A stretch of DNA of 64,000 nucleotides from Collibacillus ludicampi (GCF_023705585.1 NZ_BOQE01000001.1:1887001-1951000), one strand, 5' to 3'. Counted from the stretch's first letter, positions 35,553 to 45,797 are shown. Notes: generated by a model not told the origin, from the sequence alone. A program made the numbers and translations.

Positions 35553-36683
35553 TCAATCTTTCAGCTTCAGGTCTTCATAGGAAATCACGCGGTTTTTTCC
35601 TTGCGCTTTCGCCGCATACAAAGCAAGGTCGGCCAATCGAGTCAACAAACGCGCATCTTCCGCATGGTCAGGAAATGTAGCGATCCCGCCTGACACAGTC
35701 ACTTGCACATGCTCATGATCTTCCTGTTTGATGACTGTTTCCGCAATTCGTTTACATACGAGATCGGCGAAACGATAACCTTCTTCTGCGTTCAGATTCG
35801 GCATGATAATGGCGATCTCTTCTCCGCCAATACGAGCCGTAATGAAATCGGAGTTTTTGGTGATCTCTATGATCTTCGTTCCCACGGATCGCAACACTTC
35901 GTCACCGAATTGATGCCCGTATGTATCATTTAATGATTTGAAATTATCGATATCGAAGAGAGCTAAAGAGAGACAATAACCACCTTGGCGCGCTTTCTCC
36001 ACTTCGACCATCAACCGATTATGAAAATGGGTTTGGTTATACAGTTGTGTCAAATGGTCGAGAACGGCGCGATCCTGAACGTCGAACGTATAATTGCTCA
36101 AATCGCGCGTAATCGTTTCCAATTCCCGAATCAGACGTTCTTTTTCGCGGAGTAATTGCCCCTTCTCAAGATTTTGTAACCGATGCATGGTTTCTAAATG
36201 CGTACAATAAATGAGAGGAAGCGTTTCAGCTGTAAAAAACAACAAGCGCGTGAAAAGTTGAGCAATTGAAACATCATGAGACACAGCAAGAATGATCAAT
36301 ACATATAAGACGTCTGACAAGAGGGCAACGAGCAGACCTGTGCGCCATCCCAAAAGAATTCCGGCTTCCACAACTCCCCAAAAAAAGAAGGCATACAAAT
36401 CTGTGGAAAATCCTCCTCCCGCATATACGAGGAGTGAAGAAAGAAGAAGATCGGAACCGATCGCAAGGTAAGCACGCGTGCGGTAAGGGAGCATACGGCG
36501 AAGAAATATGAGTCCTACGGTAATCAAGCCCCAGATGGAGACGCATGCTAAGAGAAACTTGTCCCATCCGTAGAACCAATAGACGAGTCCGGATATGAGA
36601 ACCGTATTGCACAGGCGGAGAAAGAACACGAGTTTTCTCGGCTTATGTAACATTCGTGTTAAAATTCGAGTCAGAGGATACAA
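35553..36683 (-). CDS. Membrane-bound GGDEF protein, putative diguanylate cyclase
   Basis: A 376-aa protein with about six N-terminal membrane segments (residues 15-165), a short coiled linker (L-E-K-G-Q-L-L-R-E-K-E-R-L-I-R-E-L-E) and a C-terminal GGDEF domain (about 210-370). The domain opens D-H-L-T-Q-L-Y-N and has L-A-L-F-D-I-D-N-F-K. The active-site loop reads G-G-E-E-I, a variant with Ile at the last position. The inhibitory RxxD site reads K-N-S-D, so product feedback is probably weakened. TTG start at 36683, with AAAGGAG about 9 bases upstream. It is monocistronic. Cyclic-di-GMP synthesis is likely but not certain. Confidence 0.85.
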   Translation of the reverse strand: MYPLTRILTRMLHKPRKLVFFLRLCNTVLISGLVYWFYGWDKFLLACVSIWGLITVGLIFLRRMLPYRTRAYLAIGSDLLLSSLLVYAGGGFSTDLYAFFFWGVVEAGILLGWRTGLLVALLSDVLYVLIILAVSHDVSIAQLFTRLLFFTAETLPLIYCTHLETMHRLQNLEKGQLLREKERLIRELETITRDLSNYTFDVQDRAVLDHLTQLYNQTHFHNRLMVEVEKARQGGYCLSLALFDIDNFKSLNDTYGHQFGDEVLRSVGTKIIEITKNSDFITARIGGEEIAIIMPNLNAEEGYRFADLVCKRIAETVIKQEDHEHVQVTVSGGIATFPDHAEDARLLTRLADLALYAAKAQGKNRVISYEDLKLKD

Positions 36684-36833
36684 GGATGATTTCTCCTTTC
36701 AGAGATTCACCTCATTAAGAAAAACTTCTTCTTTCCAAAGAATTCAGTCATACTAGTATAGTGTAACATAGTGGATAGAAATCCGTCATCAGGGTACTGT
36801 TTCATTTGTATAAAAATGGAGAGAGGTGTTATC

Positions 36834-37556
36834 GTGAATCTTTTGAAAAATCAAGTGGTTGTCATTACAGGAGCAAGCCGGGGGATCGGTGAAGATATTG
36901 CTTTGTTGTTTGCCAAGGAAGGCGCGAAACTCGTTCTCGTTGCGAGAAACCCGGAAGATCTGGAGCGTATCAGGGGTAAAGCGCTGCAGTCTGGAGCAGA
37001 GGACGTGTTGACAGTTACGGCAGACGTCTCGCGGGAAGACGAGGTCGACGTGATGGCGGAAGTCGCTTTGGCACGCTTTGGCTCCATTGACATACTTGTC
37101 AATAATGCGGGAGTAGGTTTTTTTAAACCGGTCACGGAAACGACTCTTGAAGAATGGAAAGCGATGTTTGATGTGAATGTGACCGGCGTGTTTCTCTGTA
37201 CGAAAGCCGTTTTGCCAGCGATGATGGAAAAAGGCAGTGGCCATATCATCACAGTCTCGTCCGATGTCGGTCGGAGAACCATCGCGAATGGTGCCGGGTA
37301 TTGTGCAACGAAATTCGCGGTTCAGGCATTCACAGAAGCTCTGCGCAAGGAAATAAGGGAAAAGGGAATTCGAGTCAGCAACGTCCTGCCGGGGATGACG
37401 GATACGTATTTTGCTGGCAGCATGCGCGGGATACCCGAGAAGAAAGACTGGCTGAAAGGGGAAGATGTTGCGCGGGCCGTTCTCTATATCGCTTCGCAGC
37501 CGGCGGGTGTCGTGGTCGATGATGTGACGATTCACCCGATGATCCAAGACTATTGA
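36834..37556 (+). CDS. SDR family NAD(P)-dependent oxidoreductase
   Basis: A 240-aa classical short-chain dehydrogenase. The coenzyme motif T-G-A-S-R-G-I-G is near residue 13, N-N-A-G near 88, the catalytic Ser in V-S-S-D-V-G and the Y-C-A-T-K active-site pair near 154, and the segment after P-G-M-T-D-T completes the fold. The GTG at 36834 is chosen because GAGAGGTG lies 5 bases upstream and homologues begin similarly. Its stop overlaps the start of mobA (TGATG), so the two are translationally coupled, although a functional link to molybdenum cofactor is not evident. The substrate is unknown; carbonyl or 3-oxoacyl reduction is the usual role. Confidence 0.88.
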   Translation: MNLLKNQVVVITGASRGIGEDIALLFAKEGAKLVLVARNPEDLERIRGKALQSGAEDVLTVTADVSREDEVDVMAEVALARFGSIDILVNNAGVGFFKPVTETTLEEWKAMFDVNVTGVFLCTKAVLPAMMEKGSGHIITVSSDVGRRTIANGAGYCATKFAVQAFTEALRKEIREKGIRVSNVLPGMTDTYFAGSMRGIPEKKDWLKGEDVARAVLYIASQPAGVVVDDVTIHPMIQDY

Positions 37557-38179
37557 TGCTTTCCGCCATCGTATTAGCAGGAGGAAAAAGTACGCGCATG
37601 GGAAGCCCGAAGGCGTTGTTGCCATTTGCGGGGCGTCCGCTCATCGCCCATCTCGCGGAACGGATGCTTCGCTTGACGGATGATGTGGTTGTCGTTACAA
37701 ACGAAGCGGAGCGGTACCATTTTCTCCAAAATGTACGCTTTCAAGCGGATCTGTTTCCGGGACAGGGGCCTCTTGCCGGAGTCCAGGCAGGTTTGCAACA
37801 GATCCGCCATGAGCAAGCTTGGGTTCTCGGTTGCGATCTTCCATTTGTTTCTGTGGATATTTTACATAGGATAGGCAAAATCGCCTGTGAAAAACAAGCG
37901 GATGCGGTTATTCCGTATGACGAGACACGGGAATATCCCGTTATGGCTGTCTACAGCAAGCGGACGCAACAGATAGCCTATGAATTGCTCAGACGTCGGG
38001 AAAATCGCATGCGGGGATTCATCTCTGTGCTGACAGACCGTGGGTTTCAAATCCATCGCGTTTCTACCGAACAGTTTCGCGATGTCGACCATAGGCTCTT
38101 GTCTTTTTTCAACATGAATACCCCCGATGATTATCGCATGGCGCTCAGCCTATGGGATACTTTTGCCAATGGACTATGA
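37556..38179 (+). CDS. mobA: Molybdenum cofactor guanylyltransferase
   Basis: A 207-aa nucleotidyltransferase that attaches GMP to molybdopterin to form Mo-bis-MGD. Diagnostic motifs are L-A-G-G-K-S-T-R-M-G-S-P-K near the start, the D-L-F-P-G-Q-G-P-L-A-G-V-Q-A-G segment and G-C-D-L-P-F-V-S. The ATG at 37556 overlaps the stop of the SDR gene. Downstream, after palindromic repeat F, come two moeA-like genes and mobB, then tatA-tatC, which together suggest that a Tat-exported molybdoenzyme exists elsewhere in the genome. Confidence 0.9.
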   Translation: MLSAIVLAGGKSTRMGSPKALLPFAGRPLIAHLAERMLRLTDDVVVVTNEAERYHFLQNVRFQADLFPGQGPLAGVQAGLQQIRHEQAWVLGCDLPFVSVDILHRIGKIACEKQADAVIPYDETREYPVMAVYSKRTQQIAYELLRRRENRMRGFISVLTDRGFQIHRVSTEQFRDVDHRLLSFFNMNTPDDYRMALSLWDTFANGL

Positions 38180-38194
38180 TTGCAACCTTTGGCC

Positions 38195-38358
38195 GGGATT
38201 TATGCTCTGCATGAGGTAGCGACTTTGGAGGTCGTCTCGCAACAGATGATCATAATTCCGTGCGAGACGACCTCCACGGAGCATGAGCGTAAAGCATAGA
38301 CCTCAAAGAACCCAAGCGCAAAGCGATCCATCCACCCAAGCACTATATTTCAAGATAG
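38195..38358. repeat. Nested palindromic repeat, copy F
   Basis: The inner hairpin is present with arms ACTTTGGAGGTCGTCTCGCA and TGCGAGACGACCTCCACGG, loop at about 38242-38259, followed by GAGCGTAAAGCATAGACC and then the right tail of the outer module (CAAGCGCAAAGCGATCCATC to CCAAGCACTATATTTCAAG). The left outer arm is absent. It lies between mobA and the 165-aa gene. Confidence 0.85.
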
Positions 38359-38388
38359 GACTAGTTTACAAGATAGGAGGAATCTTAC

Positions 38389-38886
38389 GTGCAACAAACA
38401 GAGCCCTACATGGTGGCACTTGGTTACAGCGGAAAGTTAGAATCGGCCGCCCGTTTTGAATGGGACTTTCGCGTAAGGGTAGGTGCGGAACAGGCATCGG
38501 ATGAATCGGGCAGGGAAGCGTTCATCCGGGACTTTGTCACGAACGGTGTCGAGAACCAGCCTTATGTCATTTTGCTCGACGATTATGACGGTCCACTGTT
38601 TTCCACATTTGTCCAATTTGGCAAACAGGCGGTTACGAAAGATCCAAACTTGCACGTTTTTCTCGTGATCGAAGATGTCCATGATCCGGAGAAGCAGTAC
38701 CGCCTCTTTTTAAAAGCGGATCCGCCCGAGGAACTGATCGCAGACTATGAGGTAATGGTCGATGTGCAAGGGATCCCTCACGAAGTGCTTCTCTGGCTGC
38801 AAGAAAGATTTGGCGTCCGTTTTTTCCGCCGCGACGACGAATACAAAATGGCATTCCCGCTCGATGAATTGCCGGTTCTTGGTTAG
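38389..38886 (+). CDS. Hypothetical protein in molybdenum-cofactor gene run
   Basis: A 165-aa soluble, acidic protein that I do not recognise. It opens M-Q-Q-T-E-P-Y and alternates predicted beta strands and helices (Y-V-I-L-L-D-D-Y-D-G-P-L, L-H-V-F-L-V-I-E-D-V, Y-E-V-M-V-D-V-Q-G). It ends with a short aromatic/basic stretch (F-G-V-R-F-F-R-R-D-D-E-Y-K-M-A-F). No signal peptide or membrane segment. GTG start with AGGAGG about 8 bases upstream. It lies 31 bases before the molybdopterin-binding gene, so a role near molybdenum cofactor handling is possible but inferred from position only. Confidence 0.6.
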   Translation: MQQTEPYMVALGYSGKLESAARFEWDFRVRVGAEQASDESGREAFIRDFVTNGVENQPYVILLDDYDGPLFSTFVQFGKQAVTKDPNLHVFLVIEDVHDPEKQYRLFLKADPPEELIADYEVMVDVQGIPHEVLLWLQERFGVRFFRRDDEYKMAFPLDELPVLG

Positions 38887-38917
38887 CTGCTAAGTATCAA
38901 CAGAGGGGGAGAAACCG

Positions 38918-39892
38918 TTGAAAGAAGTCCGTGTGGAAGATGCGATCGGTATGGTGCTGGCACATGATTTAACGCGAATCGTACCGGGTGAATGTAAGGG
39001 ACGCGTATTTAAAAAGGGCCATGTGATTAGCGAAGAAGATATTCCTATGTTGCTGGATATCGGCAAACAACATATCTACATTCTGGATCTCAAGCCGGGT
39101 GAACTGCATGAAGATGATGCGGCGCTCCGGCTATCGGCGGCGATCAAAGGGGATCACCTGTCGGCAAATGAGCCCCACGAAGGAAAAGTAACGCTCAAGT
39201 CAACGATTCGAGGTTTGTTATCAATCGATGAAGAAGCGCTTTTTCACATAAATTCAATCGGCGAGATCGCAATCGTTACGAAAAAGAGCGGCATTGTTGT
39301 CGATCCTGGAACCAAAGTGGCGGGACTTCGGGCGATCCCTCTCGTCATCGAGGAAGAAAAAATCGTACAAGCGGAACGGATCGCCAAAGAGGTATATCCG
39401 CTGATCACAGTAAAACCGTTTGCTAAATACCGTGTGGGAGTGGTGACGACTGGATCAGAGATACTAACGGGTCGTATCGAAGATCGATTTGGGCCACGCA
39501 TTCGGGAAAAATTAACTTTTTACGGATCGGAAGTGATCGGACAGAAGATTGTAGGAGATCAGGTTACTGATATTCAGACCGCGATCAAAGATTTTCTTGC
39601 AGAAGGGGTGGATATGATCATTTGCACGGGAGGGATGTCTGTCGATCCGGATGATCGTACTCCGGGAGCGATTCGCGGGGTCGCGACCGAAGTGGTATCA
39701 TATGGAATGCCTGTGCTTCCCGGCTCGATGATGATGTTCGCGTATATCGACAAGATCCCCGTTTTCGGCTTGCCGGGTTGCGTGATCTATGATGATGTGA
39801 CCTCATTTGACCTGCTGTTGCCGAGGGTGCTCGCCGGGGAGACGATCACACGGGAACAAATTGCCAAAATGGGGCACGGAGGGCTTTTATAA
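38918..39892 (+). CDS. Molybdopterin-binding protein (MoeA/MogA-like)
   Basis: A 324-aa protein built like the stand-alone molybdopterin-binding proteins of Bacillota. An N-terminal MoeA-like barrel part (D-A-I-G-M-V-L-A-H-D-L-T, F-K-K-G-H-V-I) is followed by a C-terminal MoCF_biosynth (MogA-like) domain with V-V-T-T-G-S-E-I-L-T-G-R, a C-T-G-G-M-S-V-D-P-D-D loop and G-L-P-G-C. It probably binds molybdopterin or its adenylate during Mo insertion. TTG start with GGGGGAG upstream. Its TAA runs straight into the moeA ATG, so the two are coupled. Confidence 0.85.
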   Translation: MKEVRVEDAIGMVLAHDLTRIVPGECKGRVFKKGHVISEEDIPMLLDIGKQHIYILDLKPGELHEDDAALRLSAAIKGDHLSANEPHEGKVTLKSTIRGLLSIDEEALFHINSIGEIAIVTKKSGIVVDPGTKVAGLRAIPLVIEEEKIVQAERIAKEVYPLITVKPFAKYRVGVVTTGSEILTGRIEDRFGPRIREKLTFYGSEVIGQKIVGDQVTDIQTAIKDFLAEGVDMIICTGGMSVDPDDRTPGAIRGVATEVVSYGMPVLPGSMMMFAYIDKIPVFGLPGCVIYDDVTSFDLLLPRVLAGETITREQIAKMGHGGLL

Positions 39893-41158
39893 ATGCGAGT
39901 CATGTTATGTGTCGAAGAAGCGTTGCAAGAGGTGCTTTCTCATTGCAAAAGGAACGAACGCATGCATGTTCCTCTCAAAGACGCATATGGATATATACTA
40001 GCCTCCGATATTCACGCTTCTGTGAGCGTACCTCCGTTTGACCGCGCCGCTCTCGATGGTTATGCTGTGCGCGCGGCCGATATAGAACAAGCGACGCCAG
40101 ACTCCCCCGTTCGTCTTCAAGTGATCGAGCGGATCGGTGCCGGACAAGTATCGACGAAATCGGTCGGGCCAGGTCAAGCGATTCGGACGATGACAGGCGC
40201 CCCTTTTCCGGACGGAGCCGATACCCTCGTGCGCTTGGAGATGACGTCGGCGATCGGCGAGCCGGAGCAGACACACGTGGACGTGAAAGTTGCTGTTCCC
40301 TGTGGGGAAGCGGTCGCGCGAGAAGGTGAAGATATCAAAAGCGGTATGTGTATGCTTCGATCGGGTATAACGATCGGAGGGGCGGAGATGGCACTGCTGG
40401 CGACGGCGGGAATCGCCTCTGTCCCAGTTTACCGCAAGCCCGTGATCGGGATATTAGCGAGCGGGAGAGAATTGACGGATATAAGGGAACCTCTTGCTTA
40501 TGGAAAGATTTATGACAGCAATTCTTACATGCTGGCTGGTGCGGTGCAGGCATGGGGAGGTATCCCGCGTTTGCTTGGACGTGCGGGGGATGATGTGGAT
40601 GAGCTGGTTCAAACGATTCAAAGCGCGTTGCCTCATGTGGATGGATTGGTCACAACGGGGGGAGTGTCAGTCGGGGATTTTGATGTCATGATTGATGCTT
40701 ATCGCAAGGCGGGTGGGGAGGTACACTTTTGGAAAGTATCGATTCGTCCCGGAACTCCCTTTACCTTTGCAACAATTGAAGACAAACCTGTGTTCGGTTT
40801 ATCAGGGAATCCTGCAGCCGGATTTGTGAATGCGATGCTCTTTGTGCAACCTGCGATTCGGGCGATCAGCGGCATGAATGAACCGATCGTGCGTCCCGTC
40901 CGGGCGTTCCTCAGCGGGATGCCGGAAGTAAGGGCGGTAGCGTTGGATCGATTTTTGCGGGCTGATGTCTTCATCAAAGACGGTACAGTTTTCGCTCAAC
41001 CGCGTACCCAAGGACAAAAGGCGGCCATACTCTCTTCCTTGACGGGGACTCAAGGATTTGTCCGGATTCCGTCCAAGACGCAACCTCAAGCGGGGGATCT
41101 TGTTGACGTCTACCTGTTGCATATGCCTGTATCTTTTGCAGACGGTGATCGTGTATGA
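39893..41158 (+). CDS. moeA: Molybdopterin molybdenumtransferase
   Basis: A 421-aa MoeA that inserts molybdate into adenylated molybdopterin. The E-A-L-Q-E-V-L opening, D-R-A-A-L-D-G-Y-A-V, I-R-T-M-T-G-A-P-F-P-D-G-A-D-T-L-V-R, G-E-D-I-K-S-G, T-T-G-G-V-S-V-G-D-F-D and F-G-L-S-G-N-P-A-A-G motifs are all in order, with full length. It starts immediately after the preceding stop and overlaps mobB by four bases (ATGA), giving a tightly coupled three-gene unit. Confidence 0.94.
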   Translation: MRVMLCVEEALQEVLSHCKRNERMHVPLKDAYGYILASDIHASVSVPPFDRAALDGYAVRAADIEQATPDSPVRLQVIERIGAGQVSTKSVGPGQAIRTMTGAPFPDGADTLVRLEMTSAIGEPEQTHVDVKVAVPCGEAVAREGEDIKSGMCMLRSGITIGGAEMALLATAGIASVPVYRKPVIGILASGRELTDIREPLAYGKIYDSNSYMLAGAVQAWGGIPRLLGRAGDDVDELVQTIQSALPHVDGLVTTGGVSVGDFDVMIDAYRKAGGEVHFWKVSIRPGTPFTFATIEDKPVFGLSGNPAAGFVNAMLFVQPAIRAISGMNEPIVRPVRAFLSGMPEVRAVALDRFLRADVFIKDGTVFAQPRTQGQKAAILSSLTGTQGFVRIPSKTQPQAGDLVDVYLLHMPVSFADGDRV

Positions 41159-41652
41159 TACCCGCATTTGCCATTGTGGGATACAAGAAGACTGGAAAAA
41201 CCACTTTGATTGAAAATTTAATTCGAGAGTTGTCTTTCCGGGGGTACCGAGTGGGGACGGTAAAACATGATGGGCATGAGTTTGAATGTGATCATCCCCA
41301 TACGGACACGTGGCGCATGCGTCAGGCGGGAGCAAGCGTGGTTGTGATCGCTTCACGTTCAAAATGGGTGTTGCAGGACTTCCAAGGAAGTCCGTCACTC
41401 GAAAACATACTGACACATATCAAAGGGGTGGATCTCGTCCTTGTCGAAGGGTGGAAACATTCCGAGCTGCCAAAAATCGTTCTTTTACATCCGAAAGAAG
41501 ATATATTTAAGAATGAAGCGCTCGTGAATGTACGTGCAATCGCGGCTCCGAATGATCTCGTCCATTTGGCTCCTCCGGGTATTCAAAGGTATGACAGAGA
41601 TGACATTCGCGGGCTGGCCGATTGCATCATCCAAGCGATTCATCCCGCTTGA
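41155..41652 (+). CDS. mobB: Molybdopterin-guanine dinucleotide biosynthesis protein B
   Basis: A 165-aa P-loop GTPase-like protein. V-G-Y-K-K-T-G-K-T-T is the Walker A loop; T-V-K-H-D-G-H-E-F and the D-T-W-R-M-R-Q-A-G-A motifs are typical of MobB, as is L-V-L-V-E-G-W-K-H. MobB assists MobA in making the guanine dinucleotide form of the cofactor. Its start overlaps the moeA stop. It is the last gene before tatA, which begins 54 bases later with its own ribosome site. Confidence 0.93.
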   Translation: MIPAFAIVGYKKTGKTTLIENLIRELSFRGYRVGTVKHDGHEFECDHPHTDTWRMRQAGASVVVIASRSKWVLQDFQGSPSLENILTHIKGVDLVLVEGWKHSELPKIVLLHPKEDIFKNEALVNVRAIAAPNDLVHLAPPGIQRYDRDDIRGLADCIIQAIHPA

Positions 41653-41706
41653 TTGATGTGACGGTGACATTTCCCGGCAGAGATTTTTAGGATCGGAGGG
41701 ATACCG

Positions 41707-41874
41707 ATGCTCCAAAATATCGGATTTCCCGGTTTAATTTTAATCCTTGTCATCGCCCTGATCGTGTTTGGCCCCAGTAAGCTGCCCGAGATCGGCAGAG
41801 CGTTTGGGCGAACGCTTAAGGAGTTTAAAGATGCGGCGAGGGATCTGGCTTCCGACACGGAAGAGAAGAAGTAG
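41707..41874 (+). CDS. tatA: Twin-arginine translocase subunit TatA
   Basis: A 55-aa protein with the TatA/E layout: an N-terminal membrane helix ([11 protein letters not shown]), the [11 protein letters not shown] hinge and an amphipathic helix ([12 protein letters not shown]), then a short charged tail. It oligomerises to let folded, cofactor-loaded proteins cross the membrane. CGGAGGG precedes the ATG. In Bacillus the equivalent tatAy-tatCy pair lies in the same place ahead of groES-groEL. Confidence 0.94.
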   Translation: MLQNIGFPGLILILVIALIVFGPSKLPEIGRAFGRTLKEFKDAARDLASDTEEKK

Positions 41875-41943
41875 GGGTCATTACGTCCGCCCAACAATAC
41901 ATTTTCAATACTAGATTCTTAATCGGATAGTAGGTGACCGTCT

Positions 41944-42696
41944 GTGTCCGATCAACAGATGAGTCTCGTGGAACATTTGGCCGATTTGCGCAAACGGCTC
42001 ATCGCCACAATGGTTGTATTCGTCCTGTTTCTCATCTTATCGTTCGTATTTGTGGACCGGATTTTTTCGTTTCTCCGATCGGCTGCCGATCCCGGAATCG
42101 CCTTGACGGTGCTCGGACCTGGTGATGTATTACGCATCTATTTCATGATCGCGGGTCTCACCGCGATTGCTCTTACCGTTCCTTTTGCTCTCTATCAAAT
42201 CTGGGCATTCGTCTCGCCCGCGCTGACCAAAGAGGAGAAGAATATCACTTTGCGTTACATTCCGAGTGTGCTCCTCATGTTTCTTCTCGGCGTTTTGTTT
42301 GCCTGGTATATCGTGTTTCCCATGCTGTTTTCGTTCTTGATCAAGCTGGGAAGCAAAGATTTCAACATGATGATCACGGCGGCCAATTACTTTGGTTTCA
42401 TGACCAATATTATCGTTCCGTTCGGGTTTATCTTTGAGATGCCGGTTGTCGTTCTTTTTTTGACGAGAATCGGCATGATCACACCCGATCGCTTAATTAA
42501 AGTGAGGAAATATGCATATCTCGTGCTCGTGATCATCGGCTCCATGATCTCACCGCCTGAGTTTGTCTCTCATATTTCGGTCTCAATTCCGATGGTTTTG
42601 CTTTATGAGACTTCGATATGGGTCGCCAAATGGGGGTATCGCCAACGAGTAGCCGCTCGAACGGCATGTGAGGCAATCGATTGCGAAGAGATGTAA
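41944..42696 (+). CDS. tatC: Twin-arginine translocase subunit TatC
   Basis: A 250-aa six-TM receptor of the Tat system. The family start M-S-L-V-E-H-L-A-D-L-R-K-R-L, the first periplasmic loop ending in A-L-Y-Q-I-W-A-F-V-S-P-A-L-T-K-E-E-K, and the F-E-M-P-V-V-V-x-F-L-T-R-I-G and P-P-E-F segments are present. GTG start, 69 bases after tatA. It recognises the twin-arginine signal of exported molybdoenzymes and other folded proteins. The tail after TM6 is short and charged. Confidence 0.95.
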   Translation: MSDQQMSLVEHLADLRKRLIATMVVFVLFLILSFVFVDRIFSFLRSAADPGIALTVLGPGDVLRIYFMIAGLTAIALTVPFALYQIWAFVSPALTKEEKNITLRYIPSVLLMFLLGVLFAWYIVFPMLFSFLIKLGSKDFNMMITAANYFGFMTNIIVPFGFIFEMPVVVLFLTRIGMITPDRLIKVRKYAYLVLVIIGSMISPPEFVSHISVSIPMVLLYETSIWVAKWGYRQRVAARTACEAIDCEEM

Positions 42697-42698
42697 CG

Positions 42699-42736
42699 AA
42701 GACCACGGGAATTGTAAAGACTCGATGGTCTTTTTT
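42699..42736 (+). terminator. Probable terminator after tatC
   Basis: AAGACCA and TGGTCTT arms with a 20-base loop, followed by a run of T residues. It separates tatC from the heat-shock operon. Confidence 0.6.
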
Positions 42737-42971
42737 CTTGCCTTGTTCACTTGATACGTCCCATTCGCACGGTTTTTCATGCATGTCTTGGAGGAAAAAA
42801 GGTTAGAATAATTTCGTTTGATGCAGGAAATTTCCTTTAATTGGTTAATAGTGAAGAGGAGAAAACTTGTGTTTGATGAAGAAAGAAAGAGATATGCGGC
42901 CAAATGAAGACGATTTGATCATTCGCTCATCACCTTTAAGCAAATTTTACAAAAAAAATTGAATCACCCAC

Positions 42972-43000
42972 TTGCAAAGTAAGGATGGAATGAATAATAT
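42972..43000 (+). promoter_or_regulatory. Vegetative promoter of groES-groEL
   Basis: TTGCAA (42972-42977) and TAATAT (42995-43000) with exactly 17 bases between them, placed so that transcription would start just before the CIRCE element. Confidence 0.8.
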
Positions 43001-43011
43001 AAGAATTGTGT

Positions 43012-43038
43012 TTAGCACTCACCTTGGATGAGTGCTAA
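43012..43038. promoter_or_regulatory. CIRCE operator (HrcA site)
   Basis: A perfect CIRCE: TTAGCACTC at 43012-43020, a 9-base spacer, GAGTGCTAA at 43030-43038. It lies between the groES promoter and its ribosome site, so HrcA represses the operon until heat or misfolding stress titrates GroEL. Confidence 0.97.
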
Positions 43039-43093
43039 CAATAAAATCCGACAGGGATCTACAAATCCATATCAAAGTATAGGAGGGATTTGC

Positions 43094-43378
43094 ATGATTA
43101 AACCACTCGGTGATCGCGTGGTCATTAAGGTATTGGAACGCGAAGAAAAAACTGCAAGCGGTATCGTTCTTCCTGACACCGCAAAAGAAAAGCCACAAGA
43201 AGGTGAAGTGATCGCAGTCGGTGCCGGTAAATATATCGATGGCAAACTTGTAGCCCTCGATGTAAAAGTAGGCGATCGCGTCATCTATTCAAAATATGCT
43301 GGAACCGAAGTGAAATTCAACAACGAAGAATATTTGATCCTGCGCGAAAACGATATTCTCGGTGTTGTTGAGAAATAA
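43094..43378 (+). CDS. groES: Co-chaperonin GroES
   Basis: A 94-aa co-chaperonin forming the heptameric lid of GroEL. It begins [12 protein letters not shown] and has the mobile loop [10 protein letters not shown] and the closing [20 protein letters not shown] lies about 7 bases before the ATG at 43094; a longer frame from 43028 runs through the CIRCE element and is not used. groEL follows 43 bases later. Confidence 0.98.
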   Translation: MIKPLGDRVVIKVLEREEKTASGIVLPDTAKEKPQEGEVIAVGAGKYIDGKLVALDVKVGDRVIYSKYAGTEVKFNNEEYLILRENDILGVVEK

Positions 43379-43415
43379 TCAGACTTACCACTCTACTACA
43401 TATTTAAGGAGGTAG

Positions 43416-45041
<1,626 letters not shown>

Positions 45042-45071
45042 TATAACCACTGGCACAGCCTTTGTGCCGGT

Positions 45072-45110
45072 ACGGGAATCCCTTGCACAGCAAGGGGTTC
45101 CCGTTTTTTT
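45072..45110 (+). terminator. Intrinsic terminator of groESL
   Basis: ACGGGAA-CCCTTG and CAAGGG-TTCCCGT arms form a long stem with a 5-base loop, followed by seven T residues. Confidence 0.92.
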
Positions 45111-45331
45111 GTGCAAACGCTGAGTAGATTGCACTTCTTTTGCTAATCTTTATCGAGCTAAAGTGCTATTTTCGAGCTGTTGTTCTCTGAAAATAAAGTT
45201 AGACTGGGTTAACCTTTTTTGCTAACAGGCAGTATTATGAACTCATAAATTGTCTACCAAAGGTTGTAGTAGAAAGAATTCATTTATGATAAATTCGTGA
45301 AAGAAGCGCATTTCGATTATTGGAGGAACTT

Positions 45332-45661
45332 ATGAGTGTTATTGCAAAAACACCGCAACCACCTTATTATGCGGTGATTTTCACATCAGAGCGTACAGAA
45401 GGGGATAATGGATACGGAAAGATGGCAGAAAAGATGGTGGAGTTGGCTTCTAAACAGCATGGTTTTTTAGGGGTGGAAAGTGTTCGTGACCCAGATGGAA
45501 TAGGTATTACTGTTTCATATTGGGAGTCCCTAGACGCAATAAAGAATCGGAAAGAAAACGCAATACATAAACTCGCACAGGAAAAAGGGAGAGAGATTTG
45601 GTACAAACAATTTGGGTTAAGAGTATGCAAAGTAGAACGAGATAAATTTTTTGAAATGTAA
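45332..45661 (+). CDS. Antibiotic biosynthesis monooxygenase (ABM) domain protein
   Basis: A 109-aa ferredoxin-like ABM-fold protein, resembling the YqjZ group. The pattern P-Y-Y-A-V-I-F-T-S, the M-V-E-L-A-S-K-Q-H-G-F-L-G-V-E-S strand and the S-Y-W-E-S-L-D-A-I-K-x-W-type turn (N-R-K-E-N here) support this. Family members include heme-degrading and quinone-forming monooxygenases as well as proteins without known activity. The ATG at 45332 has GGAGGAA before it; a TTG four codons earlier is less likely. It is monocistronic. The gap from groEL shows only an AT-rich region. Confidence 0.75.
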   Translation: MSVIAKTPQPPYYAVIFTSERTEGDNGYGKMAEKMVELASKQHGFLGVESVRDPDGIGITVSYWESLDAIKNRKENAIHKLAQEKGREIWYKQFGLRVCKVERDKFFEM

Positions 45662-45797
45662 GGTAAAATCTCTCATGAATTCTCCTAATTTCCCAAAATT
45701 AGCGTTATCACCGCTGTTTAAACTCATATCACACAAAGAGAATTTGTAAACCTATGTAGATTATGTTAAAGGAGATCCAGATCACGCCATTACATGG

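Noticed and set aside
4523-38358. Repeat family as a CRISPR array
   Set aside because: The copies are dispersed over 34 kb between unrelated genes, lack regular spacers, and no cas genes are present.
42697-43011. A further small gene between tatC and groES
   Set aside because: Frames here are short, without ribosome sites; the segment is explained by the tatC terminator and the groESL promoter.
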